Below are positions 15,663 through 25,455 of a stretch of 62,637 nucleotides of DNA, piece by piece; the stretch's first letter is position 1; the number at the start of each line of letters is the position of its first letter. The notes beneath the pieces were generated by a model. It searched no databases. It was not told the origin of the DNA and saw nothing but the letters and a program-made list of their open reading frames with translations. A program made the position numbers and the translations under genes. Location of the stretch: positions 1 through 62,637 of the forward strand of contig JAUXXW010000132.1 in the NCBI GenBank assembly GCA_030684775.1, read 5' to 3'. The stretch is from Pseudomonadota bacterium. GTDB lineage: Bacteria; Pseudomonadota; Gammaproteobacteria; Burkholderiales; Thiobacillaceae.

Positions 15663-15734
15663 GAATTCACCCATGACACCGCCCCGGTCACATGGCCCCT
15701 TGAAAGTAGTGTTCCACCACAGGAGGAATTGAAC

Positions 15735-16313
15735 ATGCAGCCTAAATTCTATCTGCCCTTCGCCCTGGCGCTGGGCTTGACGGCCGCGACTGGCGCGCTG
15801 GCCGCCCCGCCCGCCGGCCAGCTTCTCGCCTCGCAGTGCGCGCAATGCCACGGCAGCAACGGCAACGGCCCCGGTTTCGACAAGTTGTCCGGCATGAGTG
15901 CCCGCGAGTTGAACAACGAAATGCTTGAAATGAAGTACCGCAGCGTCCCCGAGGGCATCATGGGTCGTCAGGCACACGGCTATACCGATGCGCAGATTCT
16001 ACTGATCGCGGACTACCTCTCCGGCGTGCGTAGCGGCACTGGCACTGGCACTGGCACTGGCACTGGCACTGGCACTGGCACTGGCACTGGCACTGGCACT
16101 GGCACTGGCACTGGCACCAGGACAGACAGTGGCGGCAATGACAGCCACAGCGTCAAAACCGAGGAGAAGAAGGTAGAAAAGAAAAAAGAGACAGAGAAGA
16201 GCAAGACCAGTAGCGCAAGCAAAAAGGCGGATAGCACTAGCAGCAAGACCAGCAGCACTAGCAAAAAGGCGGGTAGCACTAGCAGCAAGACCAGCGTCGC
16301 TCGTCGCGATTAA
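15735..16313 (+). CDS. periplasmic monohaem cytochrome c with Gly-Thr repeat and basic tail
   Basis: 192 aa from ATG 15735 (AGGAGGA seven bases upstream). Signal peptide to ALAA, then a class I c-type domain: CAQCH haem site and a likely axial Met in EGIMGRQ. After residue 96 come 14 Gly-Thr dipeptides, then a Lys/Ser/Thr-rich tail (SKTSSASKKADSTSSKTSS). The neighbour is an FccB-like flavoprotein 17 bases downstream, so it is probably the electron-accepting subunit (FccA/SoxE-like) of a sulfide dehydrogenase. The tail is unusual and may tether the protein to the envelope; that is inference. Confidence 0.8.
   Translation: MQPKFYLPFALALGLTAATGALAAPPAGQLLASQCAQCHGSNGNGPGFDKLSGMSARELNNEMLEMKYRSVPEGIMGRQAHGYTDAQILLIADYLSGVRSGTGTGTGTGTGTGTGTGTGTGTGTGTGTRTDSGGNDSHSVKTEEKKVEKKKETEKSKTSSASKKADSTSSKTSSTSKKAGSTSSKTSVARRD
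16035..16118 (+). repeat. hexanucleotide tandem repeat (GGCACT)13 plus GGCACC
   Basis: Thirteen perfect GGCACT units (16035-16112) and one GGCACC, encoding Gly-Thr dipeptides in the cytochrome c. Copy-number change would alter linker length without shifting the frame. Confidence 0.97.
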
Positions 16314-16330
16314 TTAAGAGAGGACATGAC

Positions 16331-17626
16331 ATGCAAACCCTGAACAGAAGGAAATTCCTCAAGCTGGCCGCCATCGCTTCCGCCCTGGCCGCACTGCCCC
16401 GCGCCGTCGGCGCCGCGACGACACCCGCTCGGGTCGTGGTGGTGGGCGGCGGTTTCGGTGGCGCCACCGCCGCGAAATACATCCGTATGTGGGGCGGCAA
16501 CGTCCAGGTCACCCTGGTGGACACCAACGCCAACCATATCTCCTGCATCCTTTCCAACCTGGTGCTGACCGGCGCCCTGCCGATGAGCCGTATCACCCTG
16601 GGCTTCAATGCCCTCAAGAGCAATTACGGCATTACCGTCGTGCAGGGTCGCGCGGTGGGCATCGACGGCGCCGGCAATACGCTGACCGTCAGCACCGCCA
16701 GTGGCAACCAGGTCTTGTCTTACGACCATCTGGTACTGTCTCCCGGCATCGACTTCATCGCCCCGCCGGATGGCAACTGGGACACAAACCTGACACCGCA
16801 CGCCTGGCAGGCCGGTCCGCAGACCACCCTGTTGCAGACCCAGTTGGCCGGCATGGGCAACGGCGACAGCTTCGTTATGACCGTACCGAAATCGCCCTAC
16901 CGCTGCCCGCCCGGCCCTTACGAGCGCGCCTGCGTGGTGGCCGACACCCTGAAGACGAAGAAGCTCACCGGCGCCAAGGTCATCGTGCTGGACGCCAACG
17001 CCAGCATCCAGGCCGAGCCGATCGCGTTCGGCAATGCCTTCAACATGACCCATGCCGGGGTGATCGAGTACGTGCCCAACGCCACGGTGCAATCGGTGGA
17101 TTCCGCCAGCCGCAGCATCGTCACCAGCGCCCGCACCGTGAACAACGCCCGTGTGCTGAACTACATCCCGAACCAGAAGGCGGGCGCCATCGCCGCCGGG
17201 CTGACGACGAACGGCTTCGTGGCGGTGAATCCGCTCACCTACGGCGTCGCCGCCTACCCGAACATCCATGTGATCGGCGATGCCTGCGCGGTGCCCGCCA
17301 GCGACGGCAAGGCGGTGCCGAAGTCCGGCCACATGGCCAATTCGCAAGCCAAGGTGTGCGCGGATGCCATCGTGCGGGCACTGGCGGGCGAAGCCCCGGA
17401 TCAGAACGTCGCCACCAACTCGGCCTGCTATAGCCCTATCACCGCCAGCACGTCCTCCTGGCTGTCCGCCAACTACAACTACGGCGACATCTACGATGCC
17501 GCCGGCGCTGTGAAGGGCAAGGGCATGCACCGAGTCGACCTGGGCGAGTCCGACGTCGTCAACAAGGACAACTACGAAGACATGTTCACCTGGGCGAACA
17601 GCCTGTTCGCGGACAGTTTCGTATGA
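16331..17626 (+). CDS. fccB: flavocytochrome c sulfide dehydrogenase flavoprotein (FccB/SoxF-like)
   Basis: 431 aa with a Tat-type signal (RRKFLK then a hydrophobic stretch to VGAA). FAD-binding Rossmann motif VVVVGGGFGGATAAKYI at about 36-52. HISCILSNLV matches the family position of the cysteine that binds FAD covalently. Later cysteines (YRCPPGPYERAC, SACYS) include candidates for the redox disulfide. NIHVIGDACAV is the second FAD motif and the C-terminal FCSD-like domain is present. Oxidises sulfide in the periplasm and passes electrons to the cytochrome c encoded upstream. A terminator follows. Confidence 0.9.
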   Translation: MQTLNRRKFLKLAAIASALAALPRAVGAATTPARVVVVGGGFGGATAAKYIRMWGGNVQVTLVDTNANHISCILSNLVLTGALPMSRITLGFNALKSNYGITVVQGRAVGIDGAGNTLTVSTASGNQVLSYDHLVLSPGIDFIAPPDGNWDTNLTPHAWQAGPQTTLLQTQLAGMGNGDSFVMTVPKSPYRCPPGPYERACVVADTLKTKKLTGAKVIVLDANASIQAEPIAFGNAFNMTHAGVIEYVPNATVQSVDSASRSIVTSARTVNNARVLNYIPNQKAGAIAAGLTTNGFVAVNPLTYGVAAYPNIHVIGDACAVPASDGKAVPKSGHMANSQAKVCADAIVRALAGEAPDQNVATNSACYSPITASTSSWLSANYNYGDIYDAAGAVKGKGMHRVDLGESDVVNKDNYEDMFTWANSLFADSFV

Positions 17627-17664
17627 CGCGGCGATAAAGGTTTTCCAGCGGTAATCTCCCTTTT

Positions 17665-17690
17665 CGGCGGGCTTGGCCCGCCGTTTTTTT
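17665..17690 (+). terminator. Rho-independent terminator after fccB
   Basis: CGGCGGGC and GCCCGCCG around a three-base loop, followed by seven T. Confidence 0.92.
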
Positions 17691-17693
17691 GGC

Positions 17694-17858
17694 GCTATGT
17701 GATTTGTAGTGGGTAACGCGTTGCCGTAGGAGCGTGCGCTGTGCGCGCGATTTTTGTCCCGCGGGGCACGCTATCCCATGGGACACGACCAATCGTGCGC
17801 ACAGCGCACGCCACCCTCGCCGGGATGCGGTTTGATCGGCGTGACCGGCCCGCCACAC
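17694..17858. repeat. dispersed repeat F copy 2
   Basis: Shares ordered blocks with 2519-2672. It contains an inner inverted repeat (GCGTGCGCTGTGCGCGCGAT against ATCGTGCGCACAGCGCACGC). It fills the convergent gap between fccB and the porin gene; no gene seen here. Confidence 0.7.
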
Positions 17859-17886
17859 GCCGATGAATTCCAGTCAGGCAAGGCGC

Positions 17887-19116
17887 TCAGAACCGGTACG
17901 TGGCCTGAAGCAGCAGCATGTTCCAGCGCCGCGAGGTGTTGAGCGTGTCCCACACCCCATTGCTCAGGTTATCCGCCGGCGGCAACCAGTTCGTGCCGTC
18001 CACGCGGTGCAACTCTCCCGCCAGCAGCCATTGCCGATCCGGGCGGTAGCGCAAGCCCACGGACCAATCTTTGGCATAGCGCATCCAGGCTGCCTGGCCC
18101 GGATTGTTGATGGCGAAATTCGTGCCGTCCGGGTCGTTCCTGTCCGTTTGATTGACGTCGTAGCGCAGTAACGCTTCCCAGCGTGGCGCGAAACGCCATT
18201 GGCCCTGCAAGTACCAGGAGCCGCCGAGGTCGCGGCTGTCCAGGCCGGGAAGCGTGGCGCTGGCAAAGCGCCGATGAAAGCCATTGCGCGCCCACTCCCC
18301 CGAGAGCGAGACCCGCTCGCCATTCCATTGCAGGGACAAGGCCGAGAATTTGAAATCAAGGCGGCCATCGTTCCAGTTATCCAGGGCGCCGGGACGGTAA
18401 CGAGCGGTTCCCACCGCATGGCTGAGCAGGGCGCGCAAGCGGCCGCCATCATGGTCATAGGCCAACTGGCCGGCGAACGCCTCGTTATTCCGGGAATACA
18501 GTTCACCCGTAAAAACGGTGTGGCTCCCCAACAAAGCCCAGAAGGTATTGTCGCTACCGAAATTCGGTGTGACCTGGGAGAGCCGCAGCGAGATGGCATC
18601 GTCCCCAATCGCCCGCTCCACATCCAGATGAAGCCCGAGCGCCGACTGGGTTATCTGGCGCAGGGAATCCAGGTAGATGGACTGCGGAGCCAGTATGCCG
18701 GGCCGCGTCATCGGCGTATCGCGCATGTCGTTGTACAAGCCATAAGGCACCTTGATCTTGCCGATCTTGAACGTCACATGGCCCGCTTCGCTCTCCAGCG
18801 GGGTATAGGCCGCATAGAAATAATCCGGATCGATCTCATCGTTTTCCGACTCCCCCCCGCGCCGATAGATGGCCTGCCCGGAAAGCAACCACTGTGGATG
18901 GGGCCGCCAGGACAGTCCCGCGCCGATTTCCGTGTAGTCCGGAGAAAGCTTTCCTCGGGTATCGCCAAAGAAATTGTTCTTCCCGCTGGTCGCGGTCAGG
19001 CGTTGGCTGGCAAATCCCTGAAAGCGCAGATCGCCCTCGTCGGCCCACGCCGGCGAACCGTTCAACAACACGGCCAGCGCGACATCAGCGCACAGGTAAC
19101 GCACGAACTTTGTCAT
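17887..19116 (-). CDS. outer-membrane porin-like barrel protein
   Basis: 409 aa from ATG 19116 (GGGAGGG eight bases upstream). Signal peptide to SPAWA, then beta strands typical of a 16-strand porin-like barrel (DLRFQGFASQRLTAT, GAGLSWRPHPQWLLSGQAIY, FKIGKIKVPYGLYND, WSVGLRYRPDRQWLLAGELH), ending in the aromatic LLLQATYRF. It overlaps the upstream PstS-like gene by 32 bp, so the two are translated together. A PstS-like protein plus porin pairing with a nearby PsiE-like gene suggests an oxyanion role, but the ligand cannot be told. Confidence 0.8.
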   Translation of the reverse strand: MTKFVRYLCADVALAVLLNGSPAWADEGDLRFQGFASQRLTATSGKNNFFGDTRGKLSPDYTEIGAGLSWRPHPQWLLSGQAIYRRGGESENDEIDPDYFYAAYTPLESEAGHVTFKIGKIKVPYGLYNDMRDTPMTRPGILAPQSIYLDSLRQITQSALGLHLDVERAIGDDAISLRLSQVTPNFGSDNTFWALLGSHTVFTGELYSRNNEAFAGQLAYDHDGGRLRALLSHAVGTARYRPGALDNWNDGRLDFKFSALSLQWNGERVSLSGEWARNGFHRRFASATLPGLDSRDLGGSWYLQGQWRFAPRWEALLRYDVNQTDRNDPDGTNFAINNPGQAAWMRYAKDWSVGLRYRPDRQWLLAGELHRVDGTNWLPPADNLSNGVWDTLNTSRRWNMLLLQATYRF

Positions 19117-19519
19117 TGTTGTAAACCCTCCCGACATAACCGATCGCCCCCGGTGTAGAGGCCACCTGCTTACGCATTTCCGATTCATTCGCCAACTGGA
19201 TCGGCGCCTGCCCTATGCCGGTATAGATGACACGGTCCCAGGCGGCCCGAAGCTGGTACGGATACAAATCAAGAATGCCCTTGGCCATTTCCTGATGCAG
19301 CGGGGACTCGTCCGGCATGACAAAGACACGAATACGGCTGCCGTCTTCCCAGCTCGTCACTTTGGCGCCGAGTATCAAGCGCGCGAGAGGGCGCGACAGC
19401 TCGGTCGCGGGAACCCCCGGATGAACGATGAGTTCCACGCTCCATGCCAGCCGCGCGCAGCACAGGAGTAGCGCAAGCAAGACCGCGTGAAAGAAAACGG
19501 AGCGGATGGCAATGCTCAT
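19085..19519 (-). CDS. PstS-like periplasmic substrate-binding-domain protein
   Basis: 144 aa from ATG 19519. Signal peptide (FFHAVLLALLLCCARLAWS), then VELIVHPGVPATELSRPLARLILGAKVTSWEDGSRI, close to the N-lobe of phosphate-type binding proteins (the G..T.W.DG segment), and EMRKQVASTPGAIGYVGRVYNNDKVRALPV, the typical GAIGY motif. It is half the length of full PstS, as in the short single-lobe proteins often paired with porins or sensors. It overlaps the porin start by 32 bp and diverges from the PsiE-like gene. Confidence 0.75.
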   Translation of the reverse strand: MSIAIRSVFFHAVLLALLLCCARLAWSVELIVHPGVPATELSRPLARLILGAKVTSWEDGSRIRVFVMPDESPLHQEMAKGILDLYPYQLRAAWDRVIYTGIGQAPIQLANESEMRKQVASTPGAIGYVGRVYNNDKVRALPVR

Positions 19520-19668
19520 GGAACCCGCGCAAAGTGTGTTAGGGGCTGTCCATGAATAACCTGGTCGATCATGAGTGTGCGGGCGGGAGGCGATGCAAGG
19601 CGCCGTGGTACGCGCGTGGCGGCATCCGACTGAGGTAGCATGCACGCCAGCAAGAGAGGAGACGAATC

Positions 19669-20067
19669 ATGCGCCAAAACCTGTTCACCCATCACGCCCA
19701 GACCATACTCGGCTTCATCGAGTATATCGGCCTGACCGTCATCACCATTGCCACCGTGATCGCCGGTTATCTCGAAGTCGGCCATATGGTGACCGCCGGG
19801 ACGGTCACTCTGGCCGACCTGCTGCTGATGTTCCTCTACCTGGAAATACTGGCGATGGTGGCCATGTATTTCGAATCCGGGAAATTGCCGGTGCGCTTCC
19901 CCATCTATATCGCCATCGTCGCATTGGCGCGTTATCTGGTTCTGGACATGAAGAACCTGGACATGTGGCACATGATCGGTGTCGCGGCATCCATGTTTCT
20001 GCTCACGCTGGCCGTGCTGGCCCTGCGCTACGGCCACGTCCGTTATTCCTATAGCGAGCACGATTAA
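19669..20067 (+). CDS. PsiE-like phosphate-starvation membrane protein
   Basis: 132 aa with a good ribosome-binding site (GAGGAG). Four transmembrane helices (FIEYIGLTVITIATVIAGYL, LADLLLMFLYLEILAMVAMYF, IYIAIVALARYLVL, MIGVAASMFLLTLAVLAL) and the PsiE hallmark MYFESGKLPVRFPIYIAIVALARYLVLD. The function of PsiE is unknown beyond phosphate-starvation induction in Escherichia coli. Divergent from the PstS-like gene across 149 bp. No convincing Pho box was found. Confidence 0.85.
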   Translation: MRQNLFTHHAQTILGFIEYIGLTVITIATVIAGYLEVGHMVTAGTVTLADLLLMFLYLEILAMVAMYFESGKLPVRFPIYIAIVALARYLVLDMKNLDMWHMIGVAASMFLLTLAVLALRYGHVRYSYSEHD

Positions 20068-20099
20068 ACCGTGATTGGCGGGGTGCGCCCCGCGACAGA

Positions 20100-21038
<939 letters not shown>

Positions 21039-21496
21039 TCATACGGCCTGGGTTGTGCCCGCCATCCGCCCCCGCAATGGAACGGGGGCGACCGTAGTCG
21101 CCCCCCGCCGCATCTCGAATATTCACTCTATGGCCGTGTTCAACGCGATCCATACGCCATCGACGACATGCTGGACGATCTGTCACTGGTACTGCCCAAG
21201 AAAACGGTGAGTGCCGCCGGGAAACTGGCTGCTCGTCTCAGACTCCTTGACGAGGTTTACCGGAAACCGCTCGGTTCGGTAATTCCACTATCGCCTCTCC
21301 CCGGAAACATTAAAGAGTTATCTATCTCATTGACTTTAAAAAAGAACTTGCTATTTAGGGGTGCTCCTGACTACATTGCCGACCGCCTCTTTCGGGGCGT
21401 TTTCCAGTACCACCCAGGCCTGAATCCGACGCGCGAAGCCGACTGAGCTGGCGGAACTGGCACCTCAACTGAACGCATACATTAAAAGGAAACATC
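21039..21496. other. 458-bp intergenic stretch, possible decayed coding remnant
   Basis: No confident gene. A plus-strand frame from ATG 21168 to 21446 (MLDDLSLVLPKKTVSAAGKL..., 92 codons) is open but matches no family I recognise and has no ribosome-binding site. Its second half is AT-rich and contains the promoter proposed for the next gene, which argues against a real gene. Confidence 0.3.
21330..21357 (+). promoter_or_regulatory. candidate promoter of the HvfA-like gene
   Basis: TTGACT (21330-21335), a 16-base spacer and TATTTA (21352-21357) in a locally AT-rich stretch, 140 bases upstream of ATG 21497. Confidence 0.45.
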
Positions 21497-21886
21497 ATGG
21501 CTTCCAAGAAAACTGTTCTGACCCTGCTCCTGGGTACCGCCATTGCCGCCGTCCTGGCGGTTGCGCCCGCCTCCGCCACTGACAATCCGTTCGCATCCGC
21601 GGCCATTGAAAAGGGCTATATGGTGGCGTCTTCCCACGGCAAATGCGGCGGCATGAAAGGCAAGGAAGGTAGCTGTGGCGGTGCCAAGACCTCCGAGAAA
21701 GAAGCCAAATGCGGCGGCATGAAGGACAAGGAAGGTAGCTGCGGCGGCGCCAAGAAGTCCGAGAAAGAAGCCAAATGCGGCGGCATGAAGGGCAAGGAAG
21801 GTAGCTGCGGCGGCGCCAAGAAGTCCGACAAAGAAGGCAAATGCGGCGGCATGAAGGGCATGGAAGGCAAGTGCGGCGGTAAGTAA
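21497..21886 (+). CDS. HvfA-type Cys-repeat peptide, probable RiPP metallophore precursor
   Basis: 129 aa with a strong ribosome-binding site (AAAGGAAAC). Signal peptide [20 protein letters not shown]...ASA, then an array alternating [22 protein letters not shown]: eight cysteines, each in a [K/S]CGG context, ending MEGKCGGK. Secreted proteins with EGKCG repeats of this type are known as HvfA, whose cysteines are converted to oxazolone-thioamide copper-binding groups by the DUF692 enzyme HvfB with partner HvfC. No DUF692 or partner gene is adjacent: an IS701 remnant follows directly. Assignment rests on the repeat pattern. Confidence 0.7.
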   Translation: MASKKTVLTLLLGTAIAAVLAVAPASATDNPFASAAIEKGYMVASSHGKCGGMKGKEGSCGGAKTSEKEAKCGGMKDKEGSCGGAKKSEKEAKCGGMKGKEGSCGGAKKSDKEGKCGGMKGMEGKCGGK

Positions 21887-21955
21887 GCCACCAGTTCGAC
21901 TGTGTTACAGATAATGCGACGATTCAGGCTCGGGAATGAGCGGAGCGGAGGCCAC

Positions 21956-22291
21956 ATGGCGCTGAATCTTGAACCTCGGTTCAAAGCGTATTGCGACGAA
22001 CTGGTCAAAGCGCTGTCGCATGCTGATCGCGGTCAGCCGGCGGGCTGGTATCTGAAAGAGCTGATGTTGCACGGCGGCAGAAAGAGTGTAGAGCCGATGG
22101 CGGCGCGGCCCAGTGCGTGTGATCGGCGCACCTATCGATGCCCACCTGGTCGCCGATGCCGGGTGGCGCGATGACATCCTGCCGGCCTGTGCATCACGTC
22201 GTATGGCTTCCTGATGCGTGAACGACTGTCCGGGGCAAAAAAAGCCGACCGATTCACGGAACCCGAAGATTACCGCCCGCGCGGGGCCACG
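21956..22291 (+). pseudogene. internally deleted IS701-family transposase remnant
   Basis: From ATG 21956, 51 codons match an IS701-type transposase N-terminus (LEPRFKAYCDELVKALSHAD...GGRKSVEPMAAR). The frame then breaks, and from about 22190 a C-terminal-like piece appears (CITSYGFLMRERLSGAKKAD...EPEDYRPRG). The catalytic middle, some 250 codons, is missing. It sits 70 bases after the HvfA-like gene, where biosynthetic partner genes would be expected. Confidence 0.65.
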
Positions 22292-22433
22292 ACCGATGCA
22301 ACACCACCTCCCAAATTCGATTCCTGCATTGCGCTTCCGCCCCGCGGCCGCTATCGCAAAGGGCTTGCGCCCATGCCCATGCGGCGGGCGGACAGCAAAT
22401 CAGGTTATGAATGTTTGATAACACAGCAGAACC

Positions 22434-22548
22434 AGCAGCCTGTCGGACTGTGGTCGTCGATAGCGAAAAGCAAGCCCGGCGAAGCCGGTGACAAATGGGC
22501 CGCCGCGGTCACTTTGCAGCCGACGATTCCCAATTCCGACAGGCTGCT
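22434..22548. repeat. 115-bp element G with 14-bp terminal inverted repeats
   Basis: AGCAGCCTGTCGGA (22434-22447) and TCCGACAGGCTGCT (22535-22548) are perfect inverted repeats. The interior is non-coding and partly resembles 2438-2478. MITE-like organisation. Confidence 0.7.
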
Positions 22549-22631
22549 AGCCCGGATATTGCATAAATTCGCGTGATGATCGCGCTGTCCATTGTTTGTA
22601 ATGGGAATTTTGCGAAGAAGCAGCGTAGTGA

Positions 22632-22860
22632 TTCATACGCCCGCCTGAGCAAAACTTTCCAGTAGACGTAGGTTGGGCAGCGGAGTCGTTGTCCGCTTTA
22701 GCGGCTTACGAATCCGGCGTGCCCCTTGCGGGTGCAAAGCGCAGCGTGCCCAACATTGCGACGGGTTGTTGGGCACGCTGCGCTTTGCCCAACCTACGCT
22801 TCTACGGCTTCAACTGCTGGATTTAGGTTCATACGCCCGCCTGAGCAAAACTATCCAGTA
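22632..22860. repeat. family A copy 3 with nested insert, flanked by 33-bp direct repeats
   Basis: Direct repeats at 22632-22664 and 22828-22860 (TTCATACGCCCGCCTGAGC...CCAGTA) differ at one base. Between them lies palindrome A3 (22667-22798), whose left arm is split by a 57-bp insert (22680-22736). A tail (TCTACGG...GGATTTAGGTT) follows, also seen after copy A5 at 28563. No gene in 22300-22908. Confidence 0.85.
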
Positions 22861-22908
22861 CGGGCAAGGGGCAAGCCAGGGCGCGCGTCAATTTATGCAA
22901 TTTCCGGG

Positions 22909-23949
22909 CTAGCGCTTGTCGCCAGTCTGTTTCAGCGCGTCGAGGCCACCCGCGAGTACACGCGCGTCGAGGCCGCGTTGCGCGAGGATGAAGGCGGCAA
23001 TGCTGCTGCGCCGCTCGCTGTCGCAGACCAGGATATGGACGCGCCGGCTATCCAGCGCGCCGGCTTTGAGGCGAAGCAGGCAGAGCGGGATGTTGAAACT
23101 GCCTTTCAGGCTGCCCTGTTTGAACTCGTCCGTCAGGCGCACGTCGATCAGATCGGCATGGCCGCCGCGAATCAGTTCCATGACTTCCGATGGACTTGCC
23201 TTGCGCACCAGCGGCTCCTTCAACAAGGTGTCGAAGTCGGCGGCGGACAGGCACATGACCAGACCGTCGCCGAGCATGGTCACCGTGGCATTGCGCGCGG
23301 CATGCGCAATCAGGGCCTCCTCACCGAACCCGTCCCCCGGGCCCAATTTCGCCAGCACCAGTTCCTGGCCGGCTTCGTTGCGCCGCGCCACCTGGGCATG
23401 GCCTTCGCGAATCAGGTAGTAATAATCGCCGATGGGGTCGCCCTGGCGGACGACCACTTCGCCGGCCTTGACCGGTTTGGGCTGGAAGCGCTCGAACAGG
23501 GCGCGCAAATTGGCCGGCGGCACATTGGCGAAGGCGGTGTTGCGCAGCAGGTCGAACATCCAGTAGGGATCGTTCCCCTCGAATTCCATCACCTCGTAGG
23601 CGGTGGTTTGATCCTGAGCGATCAGGCCGTCCAGCGCCGCTTCGTCGAACGCCGCGATGCGGCAGGGCGTTTGGGCCACCGCGGAATAATGGCGCGGTTT
23701 CAGTCGCGCCAGCGGGTGACGCGCGGCTTCGCTGCCGGCCTGGATAAGGAGGGGCGGAGTACCGTTGCCGGCATCCAGGGCGATCTGTCCCGCGAGCAGG
23801 TAATAACGGGTTGGATCGGAATCGCCTCGCTGAAACAGCGTCTGCCCCACCGCGAGTGGCACCTCCCGCACCTGTTCGGCCGCTTGTGACAAGGCTTCGC
23901 CGGAAAGGCTGTTGAGAGGAACAAAGCCGGGGAGAAGGGCGCTATCCAT
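22909..23949 (-). CDS. double cyclic-nucleotide-binding domain plus rhodanese protein
   Basis: 346 aa, cytoplasmic. First cNMP-like domain at about 10-115 (degenerate), a second at about 135-245 (FQPKPVKAGEVVVRQGDPIGDYYYLIREGHAQV...LGPGDGFGEEALIAHAARNATV). The phosphate-binding cassette is incomplete, so nucleotide binding is uncertain. A C-terminal rhodanese domain follows (ADLIDVRLTDEFKQGSLKGSFNIPL, catalytic loop VCDSERRSS). This architecture is known in proteobacteria but its role is unclear; sulfur or redox sensing is inference. Ends 9 bp from ubiD and is probably co-transcribed with it. Confidence 0.85.
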   Translation of the reverse strand: MDSALLPGFVPLNSLSGEALSQAAEQVREVPLAVGQTLFQRGDSDPTRYYLLAGQIALDAGNGTPPLLIQAGSEAARHPLARLKPRHYSAVAQTPCRIAAFDEAALDGLIAQDQTTAYEVMEFEGNDPYWMFDLLRNTAFANVPPANLRALFERFQPKPVKAGEVVVRQGDPIGDYYYLIREGHAQVARRNEAGQELVLAKLGPGDGFGEEALIAHAARNATVTMLGDGLVMCLSAADFDTLLKEPLVRKASPSEVMELIRGGHADLIDVRLTDEFKQGSLKGSFNIPLCLLRLKAGALDSRRVHILVCDSERRSSIAAFILAQRGLDARVLAGGLDALKQTGDKR

Positions 23950-23958
23950 CGTCGCCGG

Positions 23959-25449
23959 TCACCTTGCCCCGGAGTCCAAGCCCAGCGAGGGCCAGAGTGC
24001 ATCGATTTTTTGCTTCACGGCATCGCTCATTTTGATGGGTGTTCCCCACTCCCTGTGGGTTTCTCCCGGCCATTTGTTGGTGGCGTCGATGCCCATCTTA
24101 CTGCCTAAACCGGATACCGGGCTCGCGAAATCCAGGTAATCAATCGGGGTGTTTTCCACTAGCAAAGTGTCGCGCGCGGGATCGACGCGGGTGGTGAGCG
24201 CCCACATGACTTCATTCCAGTCGCGCACGTTCACGTCGTCGTCGGTGACGATGATGAACTTGGTGTACATGAACTGGCGCAGGAAGCTCCAGATGCCGAA
24301 CATCACCCGCTTGGCGTGGCCGGGGTACTGCTTCTTCATGCTCACCACCGCCATGCGGTAGGAACAGCCTTCCGGCGGCAGGTAGAAGTCGGTGATTTCG
24401 GGAAACTGCTTTTGCAACAGCGGCACAAACACTTCGTTCAACGCCAAACCGAGGATGGCCGGCTCGTCCGGCGGCTTGCCGGTGTAGGTGGAGTGGTAGA
24501 TCGCATCGCGGCGCAGGGTGATGCGCTCGACCGTGAATACCGGAAAGGTTTCCTGTTCGTTGTAATAGCCGGTGTGGTCGCCGAAGGGGCCTTCCAGAGC
24601 GGTTTCGCCCGGGTGGATGACGCCTTCCAGGACGATCTCGGCGCTCGCCGGCACTTGCAGATCACTGCCCAGGGCCTTGGAAACCTCGGTCTTGGCGCCG
24701 CGCAGCAGGCCGGCGAACTGGTATTCGGAGAGCGAATCCGGCACCGGCGTCACCGCGCCCAGGATGGTGGCCGGATCGGCGCCGATGGCGACGCAGACCG
24801 GGAACGGCTTGCCGGGGTGGACGGCCTGGAATTCATGGAAATCCAGGGCGCCGCCGCGATGCGCCAGCCAACGCATGATGAGTTTGTTCGGCCCGATGAC
24901 CTGTTGCCGGTAGATCCCCAGGTTCTGCCGCGGCTTGTGCGGCCCTTTGGTGATGACCAGGCCCCAGGTCAGCAGCGGCCCGATGTCGCCGGGCCAGCAG
25001 GTCTGGATCGGCAGGCGCGCGAGATCCACATCCTTGCCTTCCCACACCACGTCCTGACAGGCGGGCGAGCGCACCTCTTTCGGGGTCATGTTGAGCACCT
25101 GCTTCAACACCGGCCATTTGTCCCAGGCATCCTTCAACCCGCGCGGCGGCTCCGGTTCCTTCAGGTAGGCGAGCAGTTTGCCGATCTCGCGCAGCCGCGC
25201 CGGGTCTTCCTCGCCCATGCCCAGGGCCACCCGTTTCACCGTGCCGAACAGGTTGGCCAGCACCGGGATGCGCATTTGCGTACCCTGGCCCTTGGGATTC
25301 TCGAACAGCAGGGCGGGGCCGCCGGCGCGCAGCACGCGGTCGCCGATTTCCGTCATTTCCAGATTCGGGTCGACCTCGGCGGAGATGCGCTTGAGTTCGC
25401 CGCGTGCTTCAAGTTGCGCGATGAAGTCGCGCAGATCGGCATAACGCAT
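23959..25449 (-). CDS. ubiD: UbiD family 4-hydroxy-3-polyprenylbenzoate decarboxylase
   Basis: 496 aa, the usual UbiD length. The N-terminus [22 protein letters not shown] is typical. It has the prenylated-FMN and metal-binding region ([23 protein letters not shown]) and the C-terminal [13 protein letters not shown] segment. Catalyses decarboxylation in ubiquinone synthesis with prFMN made by UbiX, which is not in the window. Preceded 6 bp upstream by a lipoprotein gene and followed by the cNMP/rhodanese gene. Confidence 0.95.
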   Translation of the reverse strand: MRYADLRDFIAQLEARGELKRISAEVDPNLEMTEIGDRVLRAGGPALLFENPKGQGTQMRIPVLANLFGTVKRVALGMGEEDPARLREIGKLLAYLKEPEPPRGLKDAWDKWPVLKQVLNMTPKEVRSPACQDVVWEGKDVDLARLPIQTCWPGDIGPLLTWGLVITKGPHKPRQNLGIYRQQVIGPNKLIMRWLAHRGGALDFHEFQAVHPGKPFPVCVAIGADPATILGAVTPVPDSLSEYQFAGLLRGAKTEVSKALGSDLQVPASAEIVLEGVIHPGETALEGPFGDHTGYYNEQETFPVFTVERITLRRDAIYHSTYTGKPPDEPAILGLALNEVFVPLLQKQFPEITDFYLPPEGCSYRMAVVSMKKQYPGHAKRVMFGIWSFLRQFMYTKFIIVTDDDVNVRDWNEVMWALTTRVDPARDTLLVENTPIDYLDFASPVSGLGSKMGIDATNKWPGETHREWGTPIKMSDAVKQKIDALWPSLGLDSGAR

Positions 25450-25455
25450 GGGGGA

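Noticed and set aside
17754-17942. Short frames in the fccB-porin gap
   Set aside because: They coincide with dispersed repeat F and its inverted repeats; no ribosome-binding site.
19520-19668. Pho box upstream of the PsiE-like and PstS-like genes
   Set aside because: CTGTC at 19546 has a partner (CTGGTC) at the wrong spacing (15, not 11 bases); too weak to call.
21640-21880. Tandem repeats in the HvfA-like gene considered as CRISPR or satellite DNA
   Set aside because: The repeats are in frame within a secreted Cys-rich protein with a signal peptide and ribosome-binding site.
22214-22576. 120-codon frame after the IS701 remnant
   Set aside because: Its first part is the transposase C-terminus and the rest runs through repeat element G; not a gene.
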